DNA from: Treponema sp. | GTDB taxonomy: Bacteria; Spirochaetota; Spirochaetia; Treponematales; Treponemataceae | DNA length: 64,000 nucleotides | Direction of reading: 5' to 3' | Assembly: GCA_016290335.1 (NCBI GenBank) | Contig: JAEETM010000002.1 | Location: 1 to 64,000, forward strand | Program-made: the position numbers and the translations under genes | In this document: positions 9,045 through 18,163 of the stretch, one piece after another | Layout of the letters: the number at the start of each line of letters is the position of its first letter | Position numbering within the stretch: position 1 is the stretch's first letter | Notes under the pieces: generated by a model | The model's input: only the letters and a program-made list of their open reading frames with translations | The model's database searches: none | Told to the model about the DNA's origin: nothing

Positions 9045-10712
9045 ATGAAAGAACGAAAAAATCTTTTTGAACAGAATATTCTGGTTGTTGATGATGAAGC
9101 TGTAAACAGAGAACTGCTTGGTTCAATTCTTGAAGCTTCATATAAAATCATTTATGCAAATAACGGTGAAGAAGCCCTTGAAATAATAGAAAAAAAAGGA
9201 AATCTTATTTCACTTGTACTCTTAGATATATTAATGCCTGGTCTTTCTGGTTTTGATGTTTTGGAAACCATGAAAACTAAAGGCTTTCTTTCAAAAATAC
9301 CGGTAATTGTTCTTACCTCAGAAAAATCAGCAGAAATACATAGTCTTGAACTGGGAGCCGCAGATTTTCTTACCAAGCCTTACGATTTACCTGAAGTTAT
9401 TCTTGCAAGAGTCTCACACGCCATACAGCTTTTTGAAAACTCCCGTCTTATTAAGGCTACCGAGTTTGATAAACTTACAGATCTTTATAGCCCGGACTTT
9501 TTTATGGAATATGCTCTGCAATATGACGAAAGAAATCCTGAGCTTATTATGGATGCACTTGTAATTAATTTTACCCGCTTCCATCTTTTGAATGAGTTAA
9601 AAGGCCGTAGATTTGGAGATAAAGTTCTTATTGCAATTGCTGATGGTATACGCAGTGTTATTCTTTCTTCTGGAGGAATTGCCTGCCGTTATGATGCAGA
9701 CACTTTTTATGTTTATATGCCTCACGCTGAAAACTATCAAAAGCTAATTGAAACAATAAATGAAAAGCTTTCTGATTTACTTAAAACTACAGAATTACGT
9801 CTTCGTGTTGGTGTTTATACAGATACTTCCCGCTCACTTCCTATAGTTCAGAGATTTGATAGAGCACTTCAGGCCTGTAATCAGCTTAGAGGAAAAAAAG
9901 GTGGAGATTTTATTGTATACAGCGACGAAATGGCAGATAAAGAGGTTTTTGCAGCCCATCTTCTTGAAGATTTTGAAGCAGCAATTCAGCAGAAACAGTT
10001 TAAAGTAAACTATCAGCCAAAGTTTAATATTACTGGCGAAAAACCTGTTCTTTGCAGTGCAGAAGCTCTTGTAAGATGGGAACACCCAAAGCTTGGATTT
10101 GTCCGCCCTGATTTATTTATTCCACTTTTTGAAGAAAACGGCCTTGTAACAATTCTTGACCAATATGTTTGGGAAGAAAGTGCTAAGCAAATCAGATGCT
10201 GGAAGGAAGAGCTTGGAGTTACAATTCCTGTTTCCGTAAATGTTTCTCGTGTTGATATTAATGCACCTGAAACTCCGGATTTTATTGCCCGAATTGTAAA
10301 AGAAAATAATCTGCTTCCTTCAGAATATCATCTTGAAATTACTGAATCTGCTTATACCGATAACCATGATAAAATTATTGAAGTTGTTAACAAAATGCGA
10401 CAGCTTGGCCATAAAATTGAAATGGATGATTTTGGTTCCGGCTACTCTTCTCTGAATATGCTTACAGATATGCCTATTGATGTAATTAAAATGGATAAAG
10501 CCTTTATCAGAAACATTCAGCCTGGAAATAAAGCAATGCGCCTTGTAGAGCTTGTACTTGATATTGCAAAATACCTTGAAGTTCCTGTTGTTGCAGAAGG
10601 TGTTGAAACAGAAGACCAGCTCAAGCTTTTAAAGGATGCCGGCTGCGACATAATTCAAGGCTATTATTTTTCTAAACCTATTCCACCTTCAGAAATGTCG
10701 AAGTTTGTATAA
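9045..10712 (+). CDS. Response regulator with degenerate GGDEF and intact EAL domain
   Basis: Cytoplasmic c-di-GMP regulator. The N-terminal receiver domain (about 10-125) has the acidic pair DD at 16-17, phospho-acceptor Asp61 and Lys111. The middle domain (about 140-295) has a GGDEF fold, but the signature is RYDAD (215-219), so it should not make c-di-GMP. The C-terminal EAL domain (about 305-550) keeps EAL (340-342) in EALVRW, ITES, DDFGSGYSS (461-469), the Lys of VIKMDK, VAEGVE and a QGYYFSKP end, so phosphodiesterase activity is likely. The hybrid kinase gene follows 26 bases downstream, making it the probable phosphodonor. Inference: the operon lowers c-di-GMP in response to a periplasmic signal. 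Confidence 0.93.
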   Translation: MKERKNLFEQNILVVDDEAVNRELLGSILEASYKIIYANNGEEALEIIEKKGNLISLVLLDILMPGLSGFDVLETMKTKGFLSKIPVIVLTSEKSAEIHSLELGAADFLTKPYDLPEVILARVSHAIQLFENSRLIKATEFDKLTDLYSPDFFMEYALQYDERNPELIMDALVINFTRFHLLNELKGRRFGDKVLIAIADGIRSVILSSGGIACRYDADTFYVYMPHAENYQKLIETINEKLSDLLKTTELRLRVGVYTDTSRSLPIVQRFDRALQACNQLRGKKGGDFIVYSDEMADKEVFAAHLLEDFEAAIQQKQFKVNYQPKFNITGEKPVLCSAEALVRWEHPKLGFVRPDLFIPLFEENGLVTILDQYVWEESAKQIRCWKEELGVTIPVSVNVSRVDINAPETPDFIARIVKENNLLPSEYHLEITESAYTDNHDKIIEVVNKMRQLGHKIEMDDFGSGYSSLNMLTDMPIDVIKMDKAFIRNIQPGNKAMRLVELVLDIAKYLEVPVVAEGVETEDQLKLLKDAGCDIIQGYYFSKPIPPSEMSKFV

Positions 10713-10738
10713 TTACAAAATAATGGAAAGCATAAATT

Positions 10739-13351
10739 ATGAAAAAAAAACTGATTATAATCATTAATTTTTTAATTGTACTTTTTACAATTTTCTTCGT
10801 TCTTTTTTATACCAGAAAGCAAAGTACTTCGATTATAGCCTATAACACTGATAACTTCATGACAATGTCAATCGGTATGGAACAGGTAACCACAAATTAT
10901 CTTGAAGGAGAACAACGCCTTTGCGATTCCTGGGCAGCATGCATCAACAGCCGCAAAATGAATATGACAGAGGCAATGTCTTATTTAAAAGTTGCCCAGC
11001 GTATTCAAAATATTTCTGCACACATAATAGAGCTTGATTCATTAACAGGCTATTCCAATAAACCAAAAATCAATAATCCCGATGAGTTCAAGGTTTCTTA
11101 TAAAGAAATAGACATTTTTTCTTCCCTGAACGAACTGCTTGGAAAACAGGATCAGGTACGCGTAACCCGTTCCTATACAAATCCAATGAATGGAGTTCAG
11201 TCAATTGCCTTCTGTGACCTTCTTGAGCTTAGAGTTGATGATGAAGATGATGCAGAAGCCTCCGCAAGCGAAATTAGTACAAGTAAAAGTAAGACTGCAA
11301 AAACAGAACGCGCAGTACTTATGAGGGTAATTCCTATAGATGTACTTGCAAGTAAATGGGTATTCCCGTCAGAAAAATACGTCGATGCACAGATTTCCAT
11401 AATTGATAGAGATGGAAATTATATCATAAAAGGAAAATCCTTTAAAAACTCTAATTTTTTTGAGTTTTACAAATCTTATAATCAGATTAATAAAGATGAT
11501 TTTGCCAACCTAAAAGAAAAGATTCACGAAACCGGTATGTTTACAATGCAGAACTCAAAGGCAGAAAGCTGTCTTATAGTTCATGTACCCATTAATACTT
11601 CCTTTGACTGGACTTTAATCACCTATATTCCTATGACAGACATAACTAAAAATAATATAGACTGGCTTTTAGTTATTGTTGTTTCTATATGTTTGATTAT
11701 TCTTTTAAACTTTGACCTTGTAGTAATTATGCATTACAACAGGAGTCTTGCCGCATCCGCTTCTGCTGCAGAGGCTGCAAACAAAGCTAAAACAGATTTC
11801 CTTTCTACAATGTCTCATGATATTCGAACACCAATGAATGCAATTATAGGCCTTACAACTATTGCAGAAAAAAATGTCCAGGATTCACAGGCTGTTTCAG
11901 ATAACCTCAGGAAAATTAAGCTTGCAAGCAATCATCTCTTAACACTTATAAACGATATTCTGGATATTTCTAAAGTTGAACGAGGAAACTTAAGTCTTTC
12001 ACCAGTTATTTTTTCTATTGTTGATTCTGCCGAAAATCTTGTAAATATCTCTCAACCCATGGTCCGCCAAAAAAATATTGATTTCAGATTCAGAAGCAAA
12101 AATATAAATTATGAGTATCTTTATGCAGACCAGCTTCGAATAAATCAGATTTTTATTAATATTCTTTCCAATGCTTTAAAGTATACACCAGAAAATAAAC
12201 AGGTTTATGTTGATTTATGCGAAGAAGCAAGCCAAAAAGAAAATCATATTAAGCTTATTTATAAGGTTGCAGACACAGGAATTGGAATGTCGCAAAGTTT
12301 TATGGATATTATGTATGAGCCTTTTATTCGTCAGACAGACAGTCGTATTAATTCAATTCAGGGAACAGGACTTGGGCTTGCAATCACAAAAAAAATGGTT
12401 GATATGATGGGCGGTACAATTGAATGTAAAAGTACAGAAGGCCTTGGAACAACATTTACGGTAACACTTGATCTTGAACTCTCATCAAAATCGGAAGCCG
12501 AACACAAGCTTCCACCAATTGAAGTTCTGGTTATTGATGATGATGAAGTGCTTTTGGAAACTGCCTGCAATACTCTCACAGCACTTGGAGCTAATGCAGA
12601 AGTTGCTGAATCAGGCGAAACAGCTCTTACAAAGCTTCTTGCTAAAAAACAGGCCCAAAAATCTTATGATGTTATTATTCTTGACTGGAAAATGCCCGGC
12701 ATGAGCGGTGTTGAACTTACAAAAAAGATTCGTGAAATTGCAGGTGATGACATATCAATATTGTTAGTTTCTGCTTACGACTGGACTCAGATTGAAGACG
12801 ATGCTAAACAGGCTGGCGTAAACGGCTTTATTTCAAAACCACTTTTCCGCTCTTCTCTGTTCAAAAAAATCAGCGAAGTTTTGGGACTTGAAGAAAATAT
12901 AATAACTCAGGAAGAAAATAATTCTGATTTAGCTGATATGAATATTCTTGTTGTAGAAGATATGGATGTAAACTGGGAAGTTATTTCTACCCTGCTTGAA
13001 ATGTATGGCATTCATAGTCGGCGTGCAGAAAACGGTAAAATTGCAGTTGATATGCTTCGCAATATTCAGCCTACAGATTATGATGTTGTGTTTATGGATA
13101 TTCAGATGCCGGTAATGAATGGACTTGAAGCAACACGTGAAATCAGAAAGCTGGAAAATCCGTATGCAGCCGGTATACCTATTATAGCAATGACAGCAGA
13201 TGCTTTTTCTGAAAATGTAGCTGAATGCTTTGAAGCTGGAATGAACGGACATATTGCAAAACCAATAGATATAAACAATGTTATTCGTGAACTTAGAAAA
13301 ATAAATCAAGCAAAACCAGATTTTGCAAAGAAGGAAGATTATGAAAAATAA
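10739..13351 (+). CDS. Hybrid sensor histidine kinase with two receiver domains
   Basis: Inner-membrane sensor kinase of 870 aa. A first membrane segment (about 5-24) and a second (about 307-331) flank a roughly 280-residue periplasmic sensor that contains a low-complexity acidic/serine insert (about 166-190). The HisKA H-box is SHDIRTPMN with His360. The ATPase domain shows the N-box (SNALKYT, about 477-483), DTGIGM and GTGLGLAI. Receiver 1 (about 595-715) has acceptor Asp649 and receiver 2 (about 734-855) has Asp787. There is no HPt domain, so phosphate must pass through a separate HPt or directly. A GGAAAG ribosome-binding site precedes the start. The gene overlaps the next one by 11 bases, tying the kinase to a solute-binding lipoprotein. 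Confidence 0.94.
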   Translation: MKKKLIIIINFLIVLFTIFFVLFYTRKQSTSIIAYNTDNFMTMSIGMEQVTTNYLEGEQRLCDSWAACINSRKMNMTEAMSYLKVAQRIQNISAHIIELDSLTGYSNKPKINNPDEFKVSYKEIDIFSSLNELLGKQDQVRVTRSYTNPMNGVQSIAFCDLLELRVDDEDDAEASASEISTSKSKTAKTERAVLMRVIPIDVLASKWVFPSEKYVDAQISIIDRDGNYIIKGKSFKNSNFFEFYKSYNQINKDDFANLKEKIHETGMFTMQNSKAESCLIVHVPINTSFDWTLITYIPMTDITKNNIDWLLVIVVSICLIILLNFDLVVIMHYNRSLAASASAAEAANKAKTDFLSTMSHDIRTPMNAIIGLTTIAEKNVQDSQAVSDNLRKIKLASNHLLTLINDILDISKVERGNLSLSPVIFSIVDSAENLVNISQPMVRQKNIDFRFRSKNINYEYLYADQLRINQIFINILSNALKYTPENKQVYVDLCEEASQKENHIKLIYKVADTGIGMSQSFMDIMYEPFIRQTDSRINSIQGTGLGLAITKKMVDMMGGTIECKSTEGLGTTFTVTLDLELSSKSEAEHKLPPIEVLVIDDDEVLLETACNTLTALGANAEVAESGETALTKLLAKKQAQKSYDVIILDWKMPGMSGVELTKKIREIAGDDISILLVSAYDWTQIEDDAKQAGVNGFISKPLFRSSLFKKISEVLGLEENIITQEENNSDLADMNILVVEDMDVNWEVISTLLEMYGIHSRRAENGKIAVDMLRNIQPTDYDVVFMDIQMPVMNGLEATREIRKLENPYAAGIPIIAMTADAFSENVAECFEAGMNGHIAKPIDINNVIRELRKINQAKPDFAKKEDYEK

Positions 13352-14606
13352 ATTATTTAAATCAACCCTATTGGGATTAATCGTAATCTGCATTATATCA
13401 TCTTTTTTTTCCTGCAAAAAGAAAAATGAGGAAACCGTATTCAGTCCTCAATTAGATACTCAGACAAAATGTGAAATTGAAATTGCAGGAAATTATAAAA
13501 ACTTCGAAGCACTGGAAGCTGAGTTTGACCGTTTTAATGATTTTTATCCGAATGTAGACCTTATTTATACTTATTTAGATAATTATAAAAAATCAATTTC
13601 TACATCTCTTGCCGGTACAAATCCTCCTGATATATTCATGACTTTCCCATGGATGCTTGATAAATCAAATTACAATCCACTTTTTGATTACGCAGAAAAT
13701 CTTTCCAGTCAAAATCTTTCATCAATAAACCAGAAGCTTTTATATCAAATGTCGGACGGTTCAATTCCAATGGTACCGGTTTTTTGTTCTGCCAGCGGTA
13801 TGCTTGTAAATGAGGATATATTCAAAAAAGAAGGAATCGAAATACCATCGAATTATAAACAATTAATTACTGTCTGCCAGAAGCTTAAGGATGCCGGTTA
13901 TAAAAGTCCTATTATGTCGCACAATGCTGAAACTTCAATTATGTCTTCTTTGCTTTATCCATATTTTACAAAAGAAGTTATGGAGAACAGGGATGCAATA
14001 GAAAAATTGAATGCGCTTGAACCTGAAGCCGGAGAATATATGAGACCGGTGCTTGAATGGATTGAAGACTTTAATAAATATGATTTTATTGATAAAGAGG
14101 AATGCAGCAAAATAAAAGACAATTATTCTGCAGTTATAATGCGATTTTTTGAAGGCGATGTTCCTATGATGCTTGCTTCTTCTGATGTTGTTTCAGGTAC
14201 AAAAAAACGTGAGTCTTTATCAGAAGCCTTTACAAATAATCCTTTTAAGTACCGTTTTTATGCAGTTCCTGTTATGGAAAAAGGAGGAGCTGTACTTGAA
14301 GTTCCGTCAATAGAGTTTTCTGTAAACAAAAACAGTAAGAATCTGGAAATGGCAAATGAGTTTATTCGTTTCCTTTTACGCACAGAAGAGCTTAATAATA
14401 TTGCAAAAGTAAAAGGACTTATAACTTGTTCAACAGATTATTCTTTTGATGATGTTTATGCGCCTATTGGAAAATCAGAACATCTTTATCAGCTGGAAAT
14501 TGGCCTTTTAGATAATACTTACACCCAGTTAAGATGGGCAGCCTATAAAGTATTTACAGGAAAAATGACTGTTGATGAAGCTGTAAAAAATTACGGTAAG
14601 TTTTAG
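13341..14606 (+). CDS. Family 1 extracellular solute-binding lipoprotein
   Basis: Sugar-type ABC substrate-binding protein anchored as a lipoprotein. The ATG at 13341 is chosen because GGAAG lies just upstream and it gives a clean signal peptide with lipobox ending SFFSC. A longer frame from a TTG at 13323 would run further into the kinase gene without a ribosome-binding site. The mature part has the family 1 pattern: FDRFNDFYPNVDLIY near the N terminus, NPPDIFMTFP, and a hinge region with Pro/Gly. No ABC permease or ATPase is next to it. The 11-base overlap with the kinase gene suggests it serves as a periplasmic ligand-binding partner of that sensor, which is inference. Its stop overlaps the stop of the convergent gene by 2 bases. 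Confidence 0.88.
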   Translation: MKNKLFKSTLLGLIVICIISSFFSCKKKNEETVFSPQLDTQTKCEIEIAGNYKNFEALEAEFDRFNDFYPNVDLIYTYLDNYKKSISTSLAGTNPPDIFMTFPWMLDKSNYNPLFDYAENLSSQNLSSINQKLLYQMSDGSIPMVPVFCSASGMLVNEDIFKKEGIEIPSNYKQLITVCQKLKDAGYKSPIMSHNAETSIMSSLLYPYFTKEVMENRDAIEKLNALEPEAGEYMRPVLEWIEDFNKYDFIDKEECSKIKDNYSAVIMRFFEGDVPMMLASSDVVSGTKKRESLSEAFTNNPFKYRFYAVPVMEKGGAVLEVPSIEFSVNKNSKNLEMANEFIRFLLRTEELNNIAKVKGLITCSTDYSFDDVYAPIGKSEHLYQLEIGLLDNTYTQLRWAAYKVFTGKMTVDEAVKNYGKF

Positions 14607-14845
14607 TTTTCTTTCTTTTCCATCAGCATTTCTGCATCTGCACTTCCCTGTCGTAATTCAAGGGATGTATAAGTCTGTGCATTGTCCGGCAATCCTGTGT
14701 TTTGTGATGGATTCCCGGTTTTCTTTGCGGAATCGTTTTTCTTTTTAAGAGCCTGCTGAAGCGCCCAGGATGATGAACGATTCATCAGGCTGTAATATTC
14801 TTTGTCATCCATGTGTAAGGTGTGTAAGGCCACTGGAAAAATCAT
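14603..14845 (-). CDS. Small conserved-looking hypothetical protein (80 aa)
   Basis: Not recognised. A hydrophilic 80-residue protein with a Lys/Ser/Asn-rich middle and an acidic C terminus; no membrane segment or Cys motif. The start codon overlaps the stop of the XRE-cupin gene in an ATGA arrangement, the usual sign of translational coupling, which is the main support for it being real. An internal ATG at residue 12 is an alternative start. As the last gene of the 2-oxoacid oxidoreductase operon it may be an accessory protein, but no function can be assigned. Confidence 0.5.
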   Translation of the reverse strand: MIFPVALHTLHMDDKEYYSLMNRSSSWALQQALKKKNDSAKKTGNPSQNTGLPDNAQTYTSLELRQGSADAEMLMEKKEN

Positions 14846-15417
14846 GCAGGCGTATATATAACAGCAAGTATTTTCGCAGGAGCTTCACCGTGGCTGTGAA
14901 CGTGGTGAGCAACAATTGATTCATAATAAATTGAATCACCTGGCTTTAACTCGTAAGTGTCTTTACCATATTTGATTTCTACTTCACCTTCGAGTACATA
15001 AATAAACTCTTCCCCCTCGTGAGTAGAAAGTTTTATTTCTTCTTCAGAGCTTGGGAAAATATCAATAATAAATGGATCCATGTGGCGACCAGCTTTGTTC
15101 TGAGCAAGTGTGTAAAAATCAAGGTCAGAATTAACTGCATTTCCGCGGTCACTAAAGCGTGTAACTTCCTTTTTATCGGCAGCTCTTGCAACAACTGGTC
15201 CAAGATTTTCATCATCATCCATAAAAGTACCAAGGCGAACACCAAGTACACGTGCAATTTTAATAAGAGGTGTAAGGTTTGGAACAAGACTTCCGTCTTC
15301 AATGCTTGCAATCTGTTCAACGCTCAGGTTCGTGCGTTCCGAAACATCTTCAATTGAAAGCTTGCGGTTTTCGCGTACAAGCTTTACCTTTGCACCAATT
15401 TTATTTTTCTCACTCAT
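14842..15417 (-). CDS. XRE-family transcription regulator with C-terminal cupin domain
   Basis: DNA-binding regulator of 191 aa. The N-terminal helix-turn-helix (about 8-62) reads as a typical XRE domain (KVKLVRENRKLSIEDVSERT start, then LSVEQIASIEDG). The C-terminal cupin_2 domain (about 115-188) has the HxGEEFIYVLEGEVE core and HHVHSHGE ending, suitable for binding a small ligand or metal. An AAGGAT ribosome-binding site precedes the ATG. The gene begins 4 bases after the gamma-subunit stop, so it is probably cotranscribed with the oxidoreductase and may autoregulate that operon. Such regulators often accompany 2-oxoacid:ferredoxin oxidoreductases and acyl-CoA ligases in anaerobes. Confidence 0.92.
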   Translation of the reverse strand: MSEKNKIGAKVKLVRENRKLSIEDVSERTNLSVEQIASIEDGSLVPNLTPLIKIARVLGVRLGTFMDDDENLGPVVARAADKKEVTRFSDRGNAVNSDLDFYTLAQNKAGRHMDPFIIDIFPSSEEEIKLSTHEGEEFIYVLEGEVEIKYGKDTYELKPGDSIYYESIVAHHVHSHGEAPAKILAVIYTPA

Positions 15418-15421
15418 ATAT

Positions 15422-15976
15422 TTATCCTTTTATTTCGTAATCTCTATTAAAAGCAGCTTCGATTGTAGCAATATTTATGGGATTGAACTTTTTGTTTCTT
15501 TCAGAAATTGCTTCGTCAAGCGCATATTCAAAAGGCTTTGGTCCGCTTATCATTCCCGGAATTACCTTTGCAAGACATCCAAGTACAACCATGTTTGCAC
15601 CGCGCGGATTGTTAGTTTCTGCAGCAAGTTCATTACATGGTAAAGCAAGTGTGCGGATATCTTTGCGTGCCGGAGTAATGTCGATAAGGCTTGAATTGTA
15701 AATTAAAAGTCCGCCTTTTTTCAAAAGAGGTTCAAACTTTGTCATACTAGGCTTATTCAAGGCAACTACTACATCAGGATTTTCAATTACAGGAGAAGCA
15801 ACTTCTTCATCACTCACAATTACAGAACAGTTTGCAGTACCGCCACGCATTTCTGCACCATAAGATGGAATGTGTGATACAAACTTATCTTCGCTCATTC
15901 CTGCAAGAGTAAGAATCTTTCCTGCAAGAATAACGCCCTGCCCGCCAAATCCGGCAAAAATTATTTCGGTTGTCAT
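15422..15976 (-). CDS. 2-oxoacid:ferredoxin oxidoreductase, gamma subunit
   Basis: Gamma subunit of a thiamine-diphosphate 2-oxoacid:ferredoxin oxidoreductase. The 184-aa protein starts with the hallmark FAGFGGQGVILAGKIL and has SYGAEMRGG at about 40-48, both typical for the CoA-binding gamma subunit. The start lies 4 bases inside the beta gene in an ATGA overlap and has a strong GGAGGTG ribosome-binding site. With the three genes upstream it makes a complete delta-alpha-beta-gamma set. Whether the substrate is 2-oxoisovalerate, 2-oxoglutarate or another oxoacid cannot be decided from this subunit. Confidence 0.94.
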   Translation of the reverse strand: MTTEIIFAGFGGQGVILAGKILTLAGMSEDKFVSHIPSYGAEMRGGTANCSVIVSDEEVASPVIENPDVVVALNKPSMTKFEPLLKKGGLLIYNSSLIDITPARKDIRTLALPCNELAAETNNPRGANMVVLGCLAKVIPGMISGPKPFEYALDEAISERNKKFNPINIATIEAAFNRDYEIKG

Positions 15977-16791
15977 TTTGCACCTCCTGCAGAAGCTGTT
16001 GCAGCGTTTCCTACTACTCCGGCTTTTGGTGCAGCAGCTTCAGGAATATTGCCGGCTGGAACATCGCGGAATACACCAAGCGGATAATAAGGTTCCATTG
16101 CATCTTTAACCCACTGAGCAGCGGCAACAGGATTAACACCCCAGTTTGTAGGACACATGGAAAGAATCTCAACAAAGCTGTAGCCCTTGCCTTCCTTCTG
16201 ATAAGTGAGTGCCTTTTTAATTGCAGCCTTTGTTTTGTTTATGTGCTGAACGTCGTAAACTGCACAGCGTTCAATGTATTTTGGTTCAACAAGTGTATTA
16301 AGAATCTCACAGGCTCGGATTGGATAACCAACATCGTTTGCGTCGCGGCCATAAGGTGTTGTTTTTGTTACCTGACCAACAAGTGAAGTTGGTGCCATCT
16401 GTCCACCAGTCATTCCGTAAATTGCATTGTTTATAAAGATTACGGTGATGTTTTCACCTCTGTTTGCAGCGTGAACTGTTTCTCCTGTACCGATTGCAAG
16501 CAAGTCGCCGTCACCCTGATAACTGATTACTATTTTATCCGGGTGAACGCGTTTAAGACCGGTTGCAACAGCAGGAGCTCTACCGTGAGCAGCCTCGCAG
16601 GAATCTACGTTTATATAATTGTAGGCATAAACTGCACATCCAACAGGAGCAACAAGAAGTACGTCGCTCTGAATATCAAGCTCATCAATTACCTGTGCAA
16701 TAAGCTTGTGAACAATTCCGTGTCCACAGCCGGCACAGTAGTGAGTCTTTACATCTTTCATTGATTTAGGGAATGAATATTTTTTAGACAT
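15973..16791 (-). CDS. 2-oxoacid:ferredoxin oxidoreductase, beta subunit (TPP-binding)
   Basis: Catalytic beta subunit, 272 aa, which binds thiamine diphosphate. The N-terminal HYCAGCGHG supplies conserved cysteines. The TPP motif reads GDGDLLAIG (about 94-102) followed about 25 residues later by FINNAIYGMTGGQ. A CPTNWG motif follows near residue 220. The C-terminal 35 residues are rich in Ala, Gly and Pro and look like an unstructured tail. The start overlaps the alpha gene by 8 bases. Together with the alpha subunit this resembles the VorAB/KorAB type more than one-chain pyruvate:ferredoxin oxidoreductase. Confidence 0.94.
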   Translation of the reverse strand: MSKKYSFPKSMKDVKTHYCAGCGHGIVHKLIAQVIDELDIQSDVLLVAPVGCAVYAYNYINVDSCEAAHGRAPAVATGLKRVHPDKIVISYQGDGDLLAIGTGETVHAANRGENITVIFINNAIYGMTGGQMAPTSLVGQVTKTTPYGRDANDVGYPIRACEILNTLVEPKYIERCAVYDVQHINKTKAAIKKALTYQKEGKGYSFVEILSMCPTNWGVNPVAAAQWVKDAMEPYYPLGVFRDVPAGNIPEAAAPKAGVVGNAATASAGGAK

Positions 16792-17842
16792 AGCTCTTTA
16801 CCTTCTCAATAATTGCATCGACTTTTGGAATAATTCCCCCCGGTTCTCCATAGAAATCAACATCACTAACCTTATGTCCGCTGTAAAGCTTAACATCCTG
16901 AACCATCTGGCCCATAGACATTTCTACTGTAAGGATTTTCTTAGCTTTTGCACAGGCGGCTTCCAGTTCTTTCTGAGGGAATGGCCACAAAGTTACAGGT
17001 CTGAAAAGTCCGGCTTTTACACCCTGTTCACGAAGCATTTTTACAGCCTTTTTGCAGACACGTGCTGCAGTTCCGTAAGCAGTAAGAACAACATCAGCAT
17101 CATCGCACATAAAGGTTTCACTGATTGTTTCGTTTGCCTGAATCTTTTCGTAATTTTCAAAAAGCTCTTTGGTATGTTTATTCAAATCGTAATCATCGCC
17201 ATTAAGTCTGAGAGACAATGCAATATTATTATCTCTGTCTGGAGTTCTGCCTGTTAATGCCCATGGTTTTGCAGGGAACTCTGTAACATAATCAGGGAGG
17301 ACGCAAGGTTCACTCATCTGTCCAAGATAACCATCTCCAAGAATCATGCAGACTACTCTGTAGCGGTCAGCAATTTCAAAAGCCTTTACTGTATAGTCAG
17401 CCATTTCCTGAACAGTTCCCGGAGCAATTACTACAACATGATAGTCACCATTTCCACCGCCACGAGTTGCCTGGAAATAATCACCCTGAGCACCAGAAAT
17501 ATTACCAAGTCCAGGGCCTCCGCGCATCATATTTACAATTACTGCTGGAAGCTGAGCACCGGAAAGATAAGAAAGACCTTCCTGTTTGAGTGAGATTCCA
17601 GGTGATGATGAAGAAGTCATAGCTCTTGCGCCGGCAGCACTTGCACCCATTACCATATTAATAGCGGCAAGCTCACTTTCTGCCTGTAAAAAGCATCCTT
17701 TTTCCTGTGGAAGTCTTTTTGCCATATAAGCCGGTATTTCGTTCTGCGGAGTAATCGGGTAAGCAAAATAAAAACGGCATCCAGCACGGATTGCAGCTTC
17801 ACCAATTGCTTCGTTTCCTTTCATTAAAACTTTTGTTCCCAT
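16784..17842 (-). CDS. vorB: 2-oxoacid:ferredoxin oxidoreductase, alpha subunit (VorB-like)
   Basis: Alpha subunit, 352 aa. It opens with KGNEAIGEAAIRAG and the FAYPITPQNEIP motif characteristic of the pyrimidine-binding domain of 2-oxoacid:ferredoxin oxidoreductases. Next come SSSPGISLKQEG and an MRGGPGLGN motif. The C-terminal transketolase-type domain includes a VEMSMGQMV segment. The short four-subunit form and gene order (ferredoxin-alpha-beta-gamma) match enzymes usually called 3-methyl-2-oxobutanoate (branched-chain) or 2-oxoglutarate:ferredoxin oxidoreductase. I favour the branched-chain assignment only weakly. The gene begins 3 bases after the ferredoxin-like subunit. Confidence 0.88.
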   Translation of the reverse strand: MGTKVLMKGNEAIGEAAIRAGCRFYFAYPITPQNEIPAYMAKRLPQEKGCFLQAESELAAINMVMGASAAGARAMTSSSSPGISLKQEGLSYLSGAQLPAVIVNMMRGGPGLGNISGAQGDYFQATRGGGNGDYHVVVIAPGTVQEMADYTVKAFEIADRYRVVCMILGDGYLGQMSEPCVLPDYVTEFPAKPWALTGRTPDRDNNIALSLRLNGDDYDLNKHTKELFENYEKIQANETISETFMCDDADVVLTAYGTAARVCKKAVKMLREQGVKAGLFRPVTLWPFPQKELEAACAKAKKILTVEMSMGQMVQDVKLYSGHKVSDVDFYGEPGGIIPKVDAIIEKVKSYV

Positions 17843-17845
17843 ACA

Positions 17846-18058
17846 CTACTCCTGTTCAATTTCTATAACGCAGTCAGGGCACATTGTTGCACAGAAAGCA
17901 CAGGCAATGCAGCTTGCTTCATCGGTACATACAGGATAATTAACACCCTGTCCATTTGTTTCTTTTGACATACTTAATATTTTCTTAGGACATACACCAA
18001 TGCAGAGCGCACAGCCCTTACATCGTTCTGTATTGATTAAAGGTCTACCTTTAGCCAA
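17846..18058 (-). CDS. 2-oxoacid:ferredoxin oxidoreductase, delta (2[4Fe-4S] ferredoxin) subunit
   Basis: Electron-transfer subunit, 70 aa, with two four-Cys cluster motifs: CKGCALCIGVCP and CIACAFCATMCP. The start is TTG at 18058: it is preceded at the right distance by GGAGG (18064-18068), and no ATG fits. It is the first gene of the oxidoreductase operon and delivers electrons from the TPP subunit to free ferredoxin. A TATAAT box at 18079-18084 lies about 20 bases upstream of the start. Confidence 0.94.
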   Translation of the reverse strand: MAKGRPLINTERCKGCALCIGVCPKKILSMSKETNGQGVNYPVCTDEASCIACAFCATMCPDCVIEIEQE

Positions 18059-18078
18059 TTTTAGCCTCCACTTTCGGG

Positions 18079-18084
18079 ATTATA
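18079..18084 (-). promoter_or_regulatory. -10 box of the 2-oxoacid oxidoreductase operon
   Basis: TATAAT on the minus strand; the expected +1 is near 18072, giving a short leader with the GGAGG ribosome-binding site. No strong -35 box is seen. Further upstream a perfect 11-base palindrome, AATACAGTATT (18123-18133), could be an operator for the XRE-cupin regulator encoded in the same operon, but only one copy is visible. Confidence 0.45.
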
Positions 18085-18163
18085 ATAATATATAGATAAT
18101 ATTAAAAAATGAGAATTATTACAATACAGTATTACTAAAAAAATGTAATATTATTAAAGTTCT

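Noticed and set aside
12929..13417. 162-aa minus-strand frame inside the hybrid kinase gene
   Set aside because: Antisense shadow of the receiver domain; Cys/His/Ile-rich composition and no ribosome-binding site.
15970..16386. 138-aa plus-strand frame opposite the oxidoreductase beta subunit
   Set aside because: Antisense to a clear TPP enzyme gene; no protein-like pattern.
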